Assembly (NCBI RefSeq): GCF_014873875.1
Contig: NZ_JADBEM010000001.1
Coordinates: 1,240,001 to 1,304,000 of the forward strand
Length of the DNA: 64,000 nucleotides
Reading direction: 5' to 3'
Origin: Actinopolymorpha pittospori
GTDB lineage: Bacteria; Actinomycetota; Actinomycetes; Propionibacteriales; Actinopolymorphaceae
Shown: piece after piece, positions 17,574 through 26,438 of the stretch
How the letters are laid out: every line of letters begins with the position of its first letter
Numbering within the stretch: position 1 is the stretch's first letter
Program-made: the position numbers and the translations under genes
Notes under the pieces: generated by a model
Seen by the model: only the letters and a program-made list of their open reading frames with translations
Databases searched by the model: none
Told to the model about the DNA's origin: nothing

Positions 17574-18347
17574 TCACCAGGGCAGCGGGCCCTCCTCGCC
17601 GAAGAACCCTGCGGTCGGTCCGTCCGCGCCGAGTGTGGCCAGGCGCACCAGGACCGCGGCGCCCTGGGCGACTGTGAGGAACCCGGTGTGGTTGTTGCTG
17701 TCGGTGTCGACGTAGCCGGGAGCGACGGCGTTGACGAGGATGCCGTCCTTGCGTAGCTCGTTGGCGTACTGAACGGTCAGCGCGGTGAGCGCGGACTTCG
17801 ACGGCGAGTACGCGGCCGAGGGCAGCAGCGCCGCGAAGGGGCCGTCCGGGTCGCTGCTGAGGGTCAGCGACGCGGCGTGGGAGCTGACGTTGACGATGCG
17901 CGGCGCCGATGACCGCCGCAGCAGCGGCAGCATGGCGTTGGTCACCGCGATCACCCCGAAGACGTTGGTCTCGAACACCGCCCGGACCATGTCCAGATCG
18001 ACGGTGCTGGGGAGCTGGTCGAAGGCGTCTTGGGGCGAGACCTGCCCGGAACCGGTGACGCCGGCGTTGTTGATCAGCACGTCGAGGTGGCCGAAGCGTT
18101 CCCCGACCTGCTTCGCGGCCTCGCGGACGGTGACCGGGTCGGTGACGTCCAGGGTGACCGCGTGCGCTTCACCGCCTGCCGTGCGCAGCGCCGCGGCGGC
18201 CTCCTCGCCTCGGCGCGGGTCTCTGGCCCCGAGCAGAACCGTCATGCCCAGTGCGGCGAGTTGCTCGGCCGCCCCACGGCCGATCCCCTTGTTCGCGCCG
18301 GTGATCAGCGCGATCTGCTGGTGAGTGGTGTGCCCTTCGGCGTTCAT
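17574..18347 (-). CDS. SDR-family NAD(P)-dependent oxidoreductase
   Basis: 257 residues from ATG 18347, with AAGGGA eight bases upstream. Rossmann motif TGANKGIGRG (residues about 15-24), NNAG, catalytic S in VNVSSHAAS and the YSPSK motif (Y-x-x-x-K) are all present. Carbonyl reductase-like substrate range is likely but unproven. It is divergent from the second ECF41 sigma gene, and its promoter carries the same -35 box as that gene (see 18390-18483), which places it in that sigma factor's probable regulon. Confidence 0.9.
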   Translation of the reverse strand: MNAEGHTTHQQIALITGANKGIGRGAAEQLAALGMTVLLGARDPRRGEEAAAALRTAGGEAHAVTLDVTDPVTVREAAKQVGERFGHLDVLINNAGVTGSGQVSPQDAFDQLPSTVDLDMVRAVFETNVFGVIAVTNAMLPLLRRSSAPRIVNVSSHAASLTLSSDPDGPFAALLPSAAYSPSKSALTALTVQYANELRKDGILVNAVAPGYVDTDSNNHTGFLTVAQGAAVLVRLATLGADGPTAGFFGEEGPLPW

Positions 18348-18389
18348 GGCGTCGTCCCTTGCTCGTGGTGTCGGGTGTTGGACGACCAC

Positions 18390-18483
18390 AAGATGTCGGT
18401 GCCCGCGCCCGTGTGACAGCGCGGCTGTGTGACGGACGCCACCGGAGCACGGGTGTCACACAACGACGAGGAGCGGCATCTAG
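18390..18483. promoter_or_regulatory. Divergent ECF41 promoters for the SDR and the second sigma gene
   Basis: Plus strand: TGTCACA (18454-18460), 16 bases, CATCTA (18477-18482). Minus strand: TGTCACA (complement of 18412-18418), 16 bases, CATCTT (complement of 18390-18395). The -35 box equals the known ECF41 consensus and the spacing matches. The -10 reads CATC rather than CGTC. A third TGTGAC copy lies at 18428-18433. Starts would fall about 36 bases before each gene. Confidence 0.75.
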
Positions 18484-18524
18484 TGCGCGTGCCAGAGTCG
18501 AGAGCGAACAGGCAGGAGATCACC

Positions 18525-19403
18525 ATGGGCGAAGACATGGACTGCGCCACCGAGACGTTCGTCGCCCACCGCAACCTGCTGTTCACCGTCGCCTACGAGA
18601 TGCTCGGCTCGGCCGCCGACGCCGAGGACGTTCTGCAGGAGACCTGGCTGCGATGGGCGGGCGTCGACCTCGCCACGGTGCGGGACCAGCGTGCCTACCT
18701 GGTCCGGATCACCACGCGGCAGTCGCTGGGACGGCTGCGTACGCTCGCCCGCCGCAAGGAGTCCTACGTCGGTCCCTGGTTGCCCGAGCCGTTGCTGACC
18801 GCACCTGATGTGGCCGAGGACGTCGAGTTGGCCGACAGCGTCTCGATGGCGATGCTGCTGGTGCTGGAGACACTCGCACCCGTCGAGCGGGCGGTGTTCG
18901 TGCTGCGCGAGGTGTTCGACCTGGCCTACGACGAGATCGCCGAAGCCGTCGACAAGACCCCCGCCGCGGTCCGCCAGATCGCCCACCGGGCCCGCGCCCA
19001 TGTCGCGGCGCGCCGACCACGCGGAGTCGTCTCACCGGCGCAGGCCCAGGGCGCGCTCGAGGCGTTCCAACGCGCGGTCGAAACCGGCGACCTGCGGAGC
19101 CTGTTCGACCTGCTCGCACCGGACGTCGTCCTCCTGACCGACGGTGGCGGAGTCGTCCAGGCGGCGCTGTCGCCCGTCGTGGGCGCCCGCAGAGTGGCCC
19201 GCGTCCTGGACCGGATCGCCGGAACGGTGTCACTGCAGCCGATACAGATCAACGGCTACCCGGCGCTGGTTCTCCGGCGGGACGGCGAGGTCGACACCGT
19301 CGTGGCCGTACGGATCGACGACAACCTCATCACCGGGCTCTACGCCGTCCGCAATCCCGAGAAGCTGTCGCGCCTCGAGCAGAAGACCACGGTGAGCCGC
19401 TGA
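18525..19403 (+). CDS. sigJ: Second ECF41-type sigma factor with SnoaL-like tail
   Basis: 292 residues. ATG 18525 is preceded by AGGAG seven bases upstream; the frame extends further up without a ribosome site. Sigma-2 (LLFTVAYEMLGSAADAEDVLQETWLRW), the YVGPWLPEPL linker, sigma-4 (PVERAVFVLREVFDLAYDEIAEAVDKTPAAVRQIAHRARAHV) and the C-terminal DGGG and NPEKL motifs define ECF41. It is about 18 residues shorter than the paralogue at 15348. It is probably autoregulated and linked to the divergent SDR and to the downstream DoxX and SnoaL-like genes. Confidence 0.9.
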   Translation: MGEDMDCATETFVAHRNLLFTVAYEMLGSAADAEDVLQETWLRWAGVDLATVRDQRAYLVRITTRQSLGRLRTLARRKESYVGPWLPEPLLTAPDVAEDVELADSVSMAMLLVLETLAPVERAVFVLREVFDLAYDEIAEAVDKTPAAVRQIAHRARAHVAARRPRGVVSPAQAQGALEAFQRAVETGDLRSLFDLLAPDVVLLTDGGGVVQAALSPVVGARRVARVLDRIAGTVSLQPIQINGYPALVLRRDGEVDTVVAVRIDDNLITGLYAVRNPEKLSRLEQKTTVSR

Positions 19404-19467
19404 ACCAGGGCGGCCTTCCCGCCCGACCGGGCCGACTGGGCCAACGGGCAGGGCGGGCGGCGGCGCC

Positions 19468-19495
19468 TGACATTTCCAAGGGCTGTCTCGTCGGA
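19468..19495 (+). promoter_or_regulatory. ECF-type promoter for the DoxX gene
   Basis: CCTGACATT (-35 core TGACATT at 19468-19474), 14 bases, CGTCGGA (19489-19495). Both boxes and the spacing are identical to the promoter of the decarboxylase-like gene at 16363-16390, although the adjacent sigma gene has CATC-type promoters. ATG 19532 lies about 30 bases past the expected start site. Confidence 0.7.
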
Positions 19496-19531
19496 GTGCT
19501 GAGGCGACACCAACGACGCGGAGGAACCTTG

Positions 19532-19903
19532 ATGAACGTGTTCTTGTGGATCGTGCAGGCATTCCTGGGCGCCTCCTTCGCCGGGTCCGGCCTGATCAAA
19601 GCCACTCGGCCCAAGGACAAGCTGCTCGGCATGTTCCCGTGGGTGGAGGACTTCTCCCCCGGGACCGTCCGGTTCATCGGTGTGATGGGGCTCCTCGGCG
19701 GGCTCGGGATGATCCTCCCGGCCGCCACCGGCATCGCACCCGTCCTGACACCACTCGCCGGAGTCGGGATCGCGCTCCTGATGGTCCTGGCGGCAGACGT
19801 GCACATCCGCCGTAAGGAGTCCTCCTCGGTGGTCGTCAACGCCATCCTGCTCATGCTCGCCGTACTCGTCGCCTGGGGTCGCTTCGGCCCCTACGGCTGG
19901 TGA
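19532..19903 (+). CDS. DoxX-family membrane protein
   Basis: 123 residues from ATG 19532, with GCGGAGGA upstream. Four membrane helices are visible (FLWIVQAFLGASFAGSGLIKA, VRFIGVMGLLGGLGMILPAA, VLTPLAGVGIALLMVLAADV, VVVNAILLMLAVLVAWGRFG). The family signature SGLIK occurs in the first and a conserved H/R in the loop after the third. DoxX-like proteins act with oxidoreductases in quinone or sulphur redox, or in detoxification complexes. Its promoter resembles that of the first ECF41 target set, suggesting shared control. Confidence 0.85.
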   Translation: MNVFLWIVQAFLGASFAGSGLIKATRPKDKLLGMFPWVEDFSPGTVRFIGVMGLLGGLGMILPAATGIAPVLTPLAGVGIALLMVLAADVHIRRKESSSVVVNAILLMLAVLVAWGRFGPYGW

Positions 19904-19957
19904 CCCCCGAAACGGCGCAACGTCGCGAGCAGCTCAACTCTGACAAGGGAGAAACCG

Positions 19958-20416
19958 ATGAGTGACTTTCAGGCCATCGCCGACCGCTTCGAGATCGAGT
20001 CACTGCGCGGCGAGTTCACAGACGCGGCGCTGATGCACGACTACGACCGCCTCGTATCACTGTTCACCGAGGACGCCGTGGTGCGGATCCCCGACGCCAA
20101 CGTCGAGATCGTCGGCCGGGAGGCGTTCCGCGCCGGGACCGAGCGCCTGCAGGACATGTGGGAGTTCTTCCTGCAAACCACCCACCCGGGCACGATCCAG
20201 CTTGACGGCGATGTCGCCTCCGGCCGGGCGTACCTGGCAGAGTTCGGTCGCCTGTGCGACGGCAGCTCGCACACGAACTACGGCGTCTACCACGACCGTT
20301 ACCGCCGCACCCCGGACGGCTGGAAGTTCGCCGAACGCGTCTACGAAGTCAGGTACGTCGACACCACCCCGCTCCCGGGCACCGCGCCTCACACCGCGCC
20401 AAGCGCCCGGCAGTAG
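19958..20416 (+). CDS. SnoaL-like (NTF2-fold) protein
   Basis: 152 residues from ATG 19958, with AAGGGAGAAA upstream. It has the SnoaL_4 pattern: IESLRGEFTDAALMHDYDRLVSLFTEDAVVRIPDANVEIVGREAF, then a histidine-containing TTHPGTIQL strand, and YHDRYRRTPDGWKFAERVYEVRYVDT. It follows the DoxX gene by 54 bases and is probably co-transcribed. Such proteins catalyse isomerisation or dehydration of small cyclic substrates; the substrate is unknown. The tail resembles in fold, but not closely in sequence, the tails of the two sigma factors nearby. Confidence 0.8.
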   Translation: MSDFQAIADRFEIESLRGEFTDAALMHDYDRLVSLFTEDAVVRIPDANVEIVGREAFRAGTERLQDMWEFFLQTTHPGTIQLDGDVASGRAYLAEFGRLCDGSSHTNYGVYHDRYRRTPDGWKFAERVYEVRYVDTTPLPGTAPHTAPSARQ

Positions 20417-20432
20417 CGGGCCCCAGCCCGGG

Positions 20433-20455
20433 GCGGCGCGCCGGCGGGGCGCCGC
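20433..20455. terminator. GC-rich hairpin between convergent genes
   Basis: GCGGCGC (20433-20439) and GCGCCGC (20449-20455) form a 7-bp stem with a 9-base loop in the 40-base gap between the SnoaL-like gene and the converging LysR gene. No T tract. Confidence 0.4.
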
Positions 20456-20456
20456 G

Positions 20457-21386
20457 TCACGGATCCGGGACCGCGTCGGCGTCGAGGGTCACCGCACGCA
20501 GAGCTGCCGCGAGGAGGGCCACAGGTTCGGTCGGGGGTTGGGGTAGCCGTGCCAGGAGCAGGCGTCGCCGCTCCTGCGGCCCACCGGGTACCGGCAGAAT
20601 GCGTACGCCTGACGGCGCGGCCGAGGCCAGCGCGGAGGGTACGGTCGTCAACCCGCAGCCCATGGCCACCAGGTGCAGTTTCGCCAGCCAGTCCCGGGCC
20701 GTGTGGACGATCTCGGGCCGTTCGTCCAGGCCCGGCCACACCCCCAGGAGCCGGTCCGCACTGGACGACGAACCCGCGATCCACTGCTGTCCTCGCAGGT
20801 CGTCCACGTCGATGAAATCTCCGCGAGCCAGCGGGTGCGCTGCGGGCACGGCCACACACAGCGCGCGCTCCGTGAGCGTCTGCAGCGCCAGTGGGGGCGA
20901 GTCGGTGTCCGGTGCACGAAACGGCGGCGGCGCCGACAACACGGCAAGATCAATGCGACCCGACCGTAGGGCGCGCGCCAGCGCCGGGGTGCTTCCTTCG
21001 CGGCTGATGACGTGCACGCCCGGAGCGCTGCGCCGAAGGGCGGCAAGGGCGTGCGGCACCACAGTCGTACCGGCGGTGGGCACCCAGCCCAGGCGTACCG
21101 TGCCGCCCTGTTCGGGCAGGCCGGACAGCTCGCGGGCGGCCGCGTCGATCTCGTCGAGGACGACCGTCGCACGGCGCATGACGAGCCGCCCGGCCGCGGT
21201 CAGCCGCACCCCGTCATGGCGCCGCTCCAGCAGTTCAGCGCCCGCGATCCGCTCGATGGAGGCGATCTGCCTGGACACCGCCGACTGCGTATATCCCAGC
21301 GCGGCCGCCGCGGCGGTGAAGGTCCCCTGCTCAGCCACCGCACGAAAGACACGCAACGAGGTGAGCGACACCTCAGTGAAGTCCAT
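20457..21386 (-). CDS. LysR-family transcriptional regulator
   Basis: 309 residues from ATG 21386. HTH: LTSLRVFRAVAEQGTFTAAAAALGYTQSAVSRQIASIERIAGAELLERRHDGVRLTAAGRLV (residues about 8-70). A typical substrate-binding half follows (GGTVRLGWVPTAGTTVVPHAL to the end). It is divergent from the GMC oxidoreductase at 21634 with 247 bases between them, so that gene is the likely target. Inducer unknown. Confidence 0.9.
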   Translation of the reverse strand: MDFTEVSLTSLRVFRAVAEQGTFTAAAAALGYTQSAVSRQIASIERIAGAELLERRHDGVRLTAAGRLVMRRATVVLDEIDAAARELSGLPEQGGTVRLGWVPTAGTTVVPHALAALRRSAPGVHVISREGSTPALARALRSGRIDLAVLSAPPPFRAPDTDSPPLALQTLTERALCVAVPAAHPLARGDFIDVDDLRGQQWIAGSSSSADRLLGVWPGLDERPEIVHTARDWLAKLHLVAMGCGLTTVPSALASAAPSGVRILPVPGGPQERRRLLLARLPQPPTEPVALLAAALRAVTLDADAVPDP

Positions 21387-21596
21387 GACGTCTATGAATA
21401 ATACCTGTGCGGAAGTTTCGCGGAACTCATGAAGCAGGCGGCGAACAAGCCGTGCAAACCGCCTAACCGCGACACTGCCGCACAACGAAGCGGCGATCAC
21501 AGCACCTCTCGATCGGTTGCCCGTCCGCGCTGACAAGGCGCGGTTGTCAGCGTGTCGGTCATGCAAGGCACGCACATGGGGTGTGCGCAATCCTTG

Positions 21597-21626
21597 TTGG
21601 ACTCATGAATCGCACGACCGTAGCGT
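21597..21626 (+). promoter_or_regulatory. Sigma-70 promoter for a leaderless GMC mRNA
   Basis: TTGGAC (21597-21602), 18 bases, TAGCGT (21621-21626), then seven bases to ATG 21634. There is no ribosome site, so transcription and translation probably start at the same place. Confidence 0.65.
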
Positions 21627-21633
21627 CGTTGCC

Positions 21634-23253
21634 ATGGGCATGTCCACGAGTGAAGGTGCCTCCGCCGCAGCCCCGCATGACCCGAATGGAACGTTCGACC
21701 ACCTCATCGTGGGGGGAGGCGCCGCAGGAAGTGTGCTGGCAGCCCGCCTGAGCGAGAACCCTTCGGTTCGTGTGCTGCTGCTGGAAGCGGGGCCGGCGGA
21801 CACCGATCCGCGGATCGCACCACCACACGGGCTGTTCGGAGGGCTTCTGCGCGGAGAGCTCGACTGGAGCTACGACACCGTGCCACAGAAGTGGCTCGGC
21901 GACCGCTGCGTTCCCACCTCCGCCGGCCGGGTCCTGGGCGGGGGCGGCTCCATCAACTACCAGGCCTGGTACAGGGGTCACCGGTCGGACTACGACGGCT
22001 GGGCAACGCTCGGGATGGAGGGCTGGAGCTTCGATGAGGTCCTGCCCGCCTTTCGTCGCAGCGAGGACCACGAGCTGGGAGCTTCGCCCCTGCACGGGGT
22101 CGGAGGTCCGATTCCAGTCACCACGCCCAAGGACGTCAACCCGCTGTCACTGGCGTTCATCGCTGCCGGTGTTGAATATGGCCTGCCACTCAACCGGGAC
22201 TTCAACGGTGCCGAACTCGACGGCGTCGGCCCGCTCTACAGCAACGTTCGTGACGGCGAGCGATACAGCACCGCCCGCGGCTACCTCCACCCCGCCATGC
22301 GCCGCCCCAACCTGGCTGTCCGCGCCGGGGCGCTCGTGCACCGCGTCCTGCTCGACGGCACCCGAGCGACCGGCGTGGCATACACCGACGCCGCGGGCGC
22401 GCACCACGCCTACGCCCACTCGGTGATCCTGTCAGCAGGCGCGGTTCGCTCCCCGCAACTGCTCATGCTCTCCGGCATCGGCCCTGCCGACCACCTCGCC
22501 GACCAGCACATCCCTGTGGTGCAGCACCTACCAGGGGTGGGAGTCGGCCTACAGGACCACCCCTCAGCTCTGATCGGCTGGCCGGTCGTGCGCGGCGCTA
22601 CGTGGCTCGACGCCTTCAGCAATGAGAACCAAGCCCTCTACACCGAACAGCGCCGAGGACCGCTGGCGTCCATCGGCCAGGCCGGGGCATTCCTGCGTTG
22701 CGGTGACGGCGCCGAAGCACCCGACGTCGAGCTCACGCCGATGCTGATCGACCTGCTCGGCAACAGTGCCCCGGGCTTCTCGTGCATGGTCACCGTCCTG
22801 ACGCCGAAGGGCAGGGGCACCGTGCGGCTCGCCTCCACCGATCCAGCGGCAGCCCCACTGATCGACCCGCGCTACTACGCCGAGCCGGCGGATCGGCACC
22901 TGGTCGTCGAGGGCCTGCACCGGACCGTGGAGATCTGCGAAAGCCCGATCATGCGGGCGCTCATCGGACCTCCCTCGTTTCCCACCACCACAGACGACGC
23001 GTCACTCCTGAAGTCCGCGCGCGAGTCCACCATCTCCATCAACCATCCCGCCGGAACGTGCCGCGCGGGCGAGGACGAGGACTCCGTTGTCAACCCCGCC
23101 CTGCAGGTACACGGCATCACCGGGCTGCGGGTCATCGACGCCTCCGTCATGCCGGCCATACCTCGCGGGAACATCCATGCTCCCTCCGTCATGATCGGAG
23201 AACGCGCGGCCGACCTCATCCTCACAGCAGGTGAGGAAGAAGTTCGCCCATGA
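21634..23253 (+). CDS. GMC-family oxidoreductase (choline-dehydrogenase-like)
   Basis: 539 residues from ATG 21634. The FAD dinucleotide fold is VGGGAAGSVLAARLSENPSVRVLLLEAGP (residues about 25-55), then GRVLGGGGSINYQAWYRGHRSDYDGW. The GMC signature SAGAVRSPQLLMLSGIGP and the C-terminal active-site block NHPAGTCRAG with catalytic His and a later NIHAPSVMIGERAADLI are present. It oxidises an alcohol with FAD; the substrate is unknown. Its stop overlaps the next ATG (ATGA), so it is coupled to a now-frameshifted SDR. It is probably controlled by the divergent LysR protein. A second GMC gene lies at 30042. Confidence 0.85.
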   Translation: MGMSTSEGASAAAPHDPNGTFDHLIVGGGAAGSVLAARLSENPSVRVLLLEAGPADTDPRIAPPHGLFGGLLRGELDWSYDTVPQKWLGDRCVPTSAGRVLGGGGSINYQAWYRGHRSDYDGWATLGMEGWSFDEVLPAFRRSEDHELGASPLHGVGGPIPVTTPKDVNPLSLAFIAAGVEYGLPLNRDFNGAELDGVGPLYSNVRDGERYSTARGYLHPAMRRPNLAVRAGALVHRVLLDGTRATGVAYTDAAGAHHAYAHSVILSAGAVRSPQLLMLSGIGPADHLADQHIPVVQHLPGVGVGLQDHPSALIGWPVVRGATWLDAFSNENQALYTEQRRGPLASIGQAGAFLRCGDGAEAPDVELTPMLIDLLGNSAPGFSCMVTVLTPKGRGTVRLASTDPAAAPLIDPRYYAEPADRHLVVEGLHRTVEICESPIMRALIGPPSFPTTTDDASLLKSARESTISINHPAGTCRAGEDEDSVVNPALQVHGITGLRVIDASVMPAIPRGNIHAPSVMIGERAADLILTAGEEEVRP

Positions 23254-24181
23254 CCGCCCTCACCACTCCCTACGGCTTCTCCAGCACGACCGCCGAAGTC
23301 GTGCACGGCATCGACCTCACCGGGTACCGCGCGCTTGTCACCGGTTCCTCCTCCGGGCTTGGCGCGGAGACGGCCCGGGCGCTGGCCTCGGCCGGGGCGC
23401 AGGTGGTCCTGGCCGTCCGCGATCTGGCCGCGGGCGAGCGCGTCGCCCGGGGCATCGCCGATGCGACGGGAAACATGACCTGCCCGTCACCTACCTCGAC
23501 CTCGCCGACCTGGCGTCCGTCGCCGCCTTCACCACGGCCTGGCGGGGGCCGCTGGACATCCTCGTCAACAACGCCGGAGTCATGGCCTGCCCCGAGCAGT
23601 ACACCGAACAAGGCTGGGAGCGGCAGTTCGTCACCAACCACCTGGGACACTTCGCCCTGGCCACCGGGCTGCACGACGCGCTCGCCGCGGCCGGTGTCGC
23701 CCGCATCGTCGCCGTCACCTCCAGCGGCCACCAGTTGTCCCCGATCGTGTGGGACGACATCCACTTCGCCTTCCGCCGCTACGACCCGTGGCTCGCCTAC
23801 GGGCAGTCCAAGACCGCCAACGTCCTTTTCGCGGTGGAGGCCACCCGCCGCTGGGCCAGCGACAACATCACCGCCAACGCCGTGATGCCTGGCGCCATCT
23901 ACACCAATCTCCAGCGCCACACCGACGGCGGTCGTGGCAGCGGCACCATCCCACCCGAGCTCATCAAGACGATCGAACAGGGCGCCGCCACCGCTGTCTT
24001 CGCCGCCACGTCTCCGCTGCTGAAGGGTGTCGGTGGGCGCTACTTCGCCGACTGCAACGAGGCCGAGGTCCTCGACCGCCGCGGCGCACCCCTGCAGGGT
24101 GTGGCTCGCTACGCCGTCGACCCGGACAACGCCCCGCGCCTGTGGACGCTCTCCCAGCAGATGCTCCTCGACGCCCACTGA
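23250..24181 (+). pseudogene. SDR-family dehydrogenase with a frameshift
   Basis: Starts at ATG 23250 in the ATGA overlap with the GMC gene and reads DLTGYRALVTGSSSGLGAETARALASAGAQVVLAVRDLAAGERVARGIADATGN. Near 23476 the homology moves to the next frame (LPVTYLDLADLASVAAF, then LVNNAG, SS, YGQSKTANVLFAVEATRRW) and ends at 24181. One lost base explains the change. The repaired product would be about 310 residues, like WW-domain-oxidoreductase-type SDRs. As read, the N-terminal cofactor fold and the catalytic YxxxK are on different polypeptides, so it should be inactive. Sequencing error is possible. Confidence 0.8.
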
Positions 24182-24242
24182 ACCGCTGCGCGCGGCGCGC
24201 TGGTCTGGCCCAACGTGGCTCCGGCCGTCACCGGCGCGGACG

Positions 24243-24770
24243 CTACCGGGGATGGCGGATCTTGATCGGGCTGTAGGGGCTCTCCGCGACGATGCGGAGG
24301 GTGGGTGCACCGGGGTCGGCCGGGGCATCCGCCTGGTTCTTGAACCTGATGGTGGACGCCTCCTCTACGACGACCGACCAGCCACGCGGCACCGTCAGCA
24401 CGATCGCGCCATAGTCGGCGCGCGCTTCGAGCGCCACTTCGCGGTGCAGGCAGACGGCTTCGGAGAAGTCGAGCCGGATGCCGCCGGAGTGGGCGTGCGC
24501 GGTGATACGGCGCGGCACGGTCCAGCGGCCGGCCTGCCGGATGCCGCTCGGGGAGCGCAGCACCATGTGCTGCTCCTCGGCAGTCCGGCCCGCGCCCGCG
24601 AGGTCGGCGACGAGGCCGTCCAACTCGCCGTAGGTCTTCGCCGCGTGGGCCCGTTCCAGCCGCTCGTCCAGTTCCGCCAAATCGATCCGGCCCTCTCCGG
24701 CCGCGACCCGCAGCAGTTCGATGACGGCGTCACGGTCGGCGTGGGCGGCACGTGCCGTGGGATCGGTCAT
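24243..24770 (-). CDS. DUF1707 (SHOCT-like) domain protein
   Basis: 175 residues from ATG 24770. The N-terminal DUF1707 block reads HADRDAVIELLRVAAGEGRIDLAELDERLERAHAAKTYGELDGLVADL (residues about 9-56). A beta-rich domain follows, resembling a cell-wall-active antibiotics response domain (HSGGIRLDFSEAVCLHREVALEARADYGAIVLTVPRGW). Proteins with this layout are abundant in actinobacteria and may sit near the membrane; the function is unknown. TACGCT six bases before the ATG and the lack of a ribosome site suggest a leaderless transcript. Confidence 0.8.
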   Translation of the reverse strand: MTDPTARAAHADRDAVIELLRVAAGEGRIDLAELDERLERAHAAKTYGELDGLVADLAGAGRTAEEQHMVLRSPSGIRQAGRWTVPRRITAHAHSGGIRLDFSEAVCLHREVALEARADYGAIVLTVPRGWSVVVEEASTIRFKNQADAPADPGAPTLRIVAESPYSPIKIRHPR

Positions 24771-24916
24771 CTTGTCAGCGTAACGACGCGGGACGGTCCT
24801 CCGCCGCTTCCGCCAGGGCTCCTCGACACCCAATGATCCGCCCGGCATGGAATTCACCTGCCGTCACGGCGAAGCCGATGAGATGATCTGACAGCGAAGC
24901 GACGACGACGTACGGC

Positions 24917-26176
24917 ATGCCATCCGCGGGGGGCGACGTGACGACCGAGCGCGCAGAGCCGACACCGGTGGTGGTCGCATCGACCCGCCGACCCGAGCTC
25001 GACGCCATCCGCACCCTGGTCGTGATCGGCCTGGTGTTCTTCCACGCGTCGTTGGTGTTCGACACCCGTGACGACTTCTACGTCAAGAACGCCCAGACCA
25101 CCGAGCTGACCACGATCATCTCGGGACTCTGTGTGGTCTGGGCGATGCCGATCCTGTTCCTGATCGCCGGGCTCGGCGCGTGGCACTCGCTGAGACGGCG
25201 CGGCTCGGGCGGATTCGCCGTGGAGCGGCTGCTCAGGCTGGGCGTACCGCTGGTCGTCGCGACACTCACGATCATCCCGGTGCCGCAGTGGCTGCGGTTA
25301 CGCACCGACCCGGACTATCACGAGTCCTACCTGAGCTTCCTGCCACGGTTCTTCGATGTCCACCTGGATCTGACCGACTTCCCGTTCGTGCTCGCGGGGG
25401 AGCATTTCGAGACCGGGCACCTGTGGTTCGTGGTGCTGTTGCTCACCTACGCACTGCTGCTCGCCTTGGCGGCCCGCTGGCTCCCCAGCGCGCCGATCGG
25501 ACGGGTTCGCGAGCGGATCGCTACATCGGTGCGGCGGCGCGGGATGGTGCTCCTCCCGGCGGTGCCGGTCGCTTTGATCAGCGCGTTCGCCGGCCTCGAG
25601 GAGCCCATGGCGGGCTGGAGCCGCTGGGCGTACCTGCTGTTCTTTCTCTACGGCTTCACCCTCGCGTGCGACGAACGGTTCCGCTCGGCGTTTCGGCGTG
25701 ACGCGGGGCTGGCCGCGGTGATCGGCCTGGTCCTGCTGCTGATCGGCATGCCGGCGTTCCTGATCGCCGGGGAGATGCAGGACGTCGACCCGTTCACCGC
25801 GCTGACGCCGCTGGCGATCGGAGCTCGCACGTTCTACGGCGCGACGGGATGGTGTTTCCTGGTGGCGATCACCGGGCTGCTGGACCGCCGCCGTACCCGC
25901 ACCGCCGTAGTCCCGGAACGGCCGGAGGGCGAGGCACCACGGGTCAGCCGGGTCCGCCGGATCTACGTCTACCTCGTCGCGGCCGCGTTGCCGTTCTACG
26001 TCCTGCACCAGCCGATCCTCGTCGGCGTCGCCTACGAAGTGGTGCGCTGGGACGCTCCGAGCCTGCTCAAGTACGTCGTGATCGTGGCGGCCTCGATGGC
26101 GCTGACGATCGCGGCGTACGACCTGCTGGTGCGACGTGTCCGCGTGGTCCGGTTGCTGCTCGGCGTGCGCGGCTGA
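24917..26176 (+). CDS. Acyltransferase family 3 membrane protein
   Basis: 419 residues with about ten membrane helices. The family start pattern RRPELDAIRTLVVIGLVFFHASLVF carries the conserved R and H of acyltransferase 3. Later hydrophobic segments include MPILFLIAGLGAWHSL and LPFYVLHQPILVGVAYEVV. These proteins transfer acyl groups to exported sugars, lipids or antibiotics at the inner membrane. The start could also be GTG 24938, which has a better ribosome site (GGGGGG). Single gene, followed closely by a DUF397 gene. Confidence 0.8.
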   Translation: MPSAGGDVTTERAEPTPVVVASTRRPELDAIRTLVVIGLVFFHASLVFDTRDDFYVKNAQTTELTTIISGLCVVWAMPILFLIAGLGAWHSLRRRGSGGFAVERLLRLGVPLVVATLTIIPVPQWLRLRTDPDYHESYLSFLPRFFDVHLDLTDFPFVLAGEHFETGHLWFVVLLLTYALLLALAARWLPSAPIGRVRERIATSVRRRGMVLLPAVPVALISAFAGLEEPMAGWSRWAYLLFFLYGFTLACDERFRSAFRRDAGLAAVIGLVLLLIGMPAFLIAGEMQDVDPFTALTPLAIGARTFYGATGWCFLVAITGLLDRRRTRTAVVPERPEGEAPRVSRVRRIYVYLVAAALPFYVLHQPILVGVAYEVVRWDAPSLLKYVVIVAASMALTIAAYDLLVRRVRVVRLLLGVRG

Positions 26177-26216
26177 TCCATCGAGACCAATCCCTGACGA
26201 GAGAAAGGATCATGTC

Positions 26217-26423
26217 GTGAGCAACGTGGAGAACGAGATGACCGCCTGGCGTAAGGCCAGTTGCTCCGGAAGCGGCGCGAACTGCGTCGAGATCGGAGCG
26301 TCGTCGACGCACGTCGGCGTGCGTGACACCAAGGACCGCGAGGCTGGGCACATCGCCGTGCCGTTCGCGCAGTGGTCGGCCTTCCTGGCCGGCGTGAAGG
26401 CGGGCGAGTTCGACCTGTCCTGA
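26217..26423 (+). CDS. Orphan DUF397 protein
   Basis: 68 residues from GTG 26217, with AAAGGA about eight bases upstream; an ATG at 26212 is out of frame. It repeats the pattern of the protein at 701-901 (TAWRKASCSGSGANCVEIGASS, VRDTKDRE, AQWSAFLAGVKAGEFDLS). The last third is almost identical, so the two are recent paralogues. Unlike the first copy it has no XRE/DUF5753 gene beside it. It follows the acyltransferase by 40 bases and ends at a strong terminator. Confidence 0.9.
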   Translation: MSNVENEMTAWRKASCSGSGANCVEIGASSTHVGVRDTKDREAGHIAVPFAQWSAFLAGVKAGEFDLS

Positions 26424-26438
26424 CCGTCATCCAGCCAC

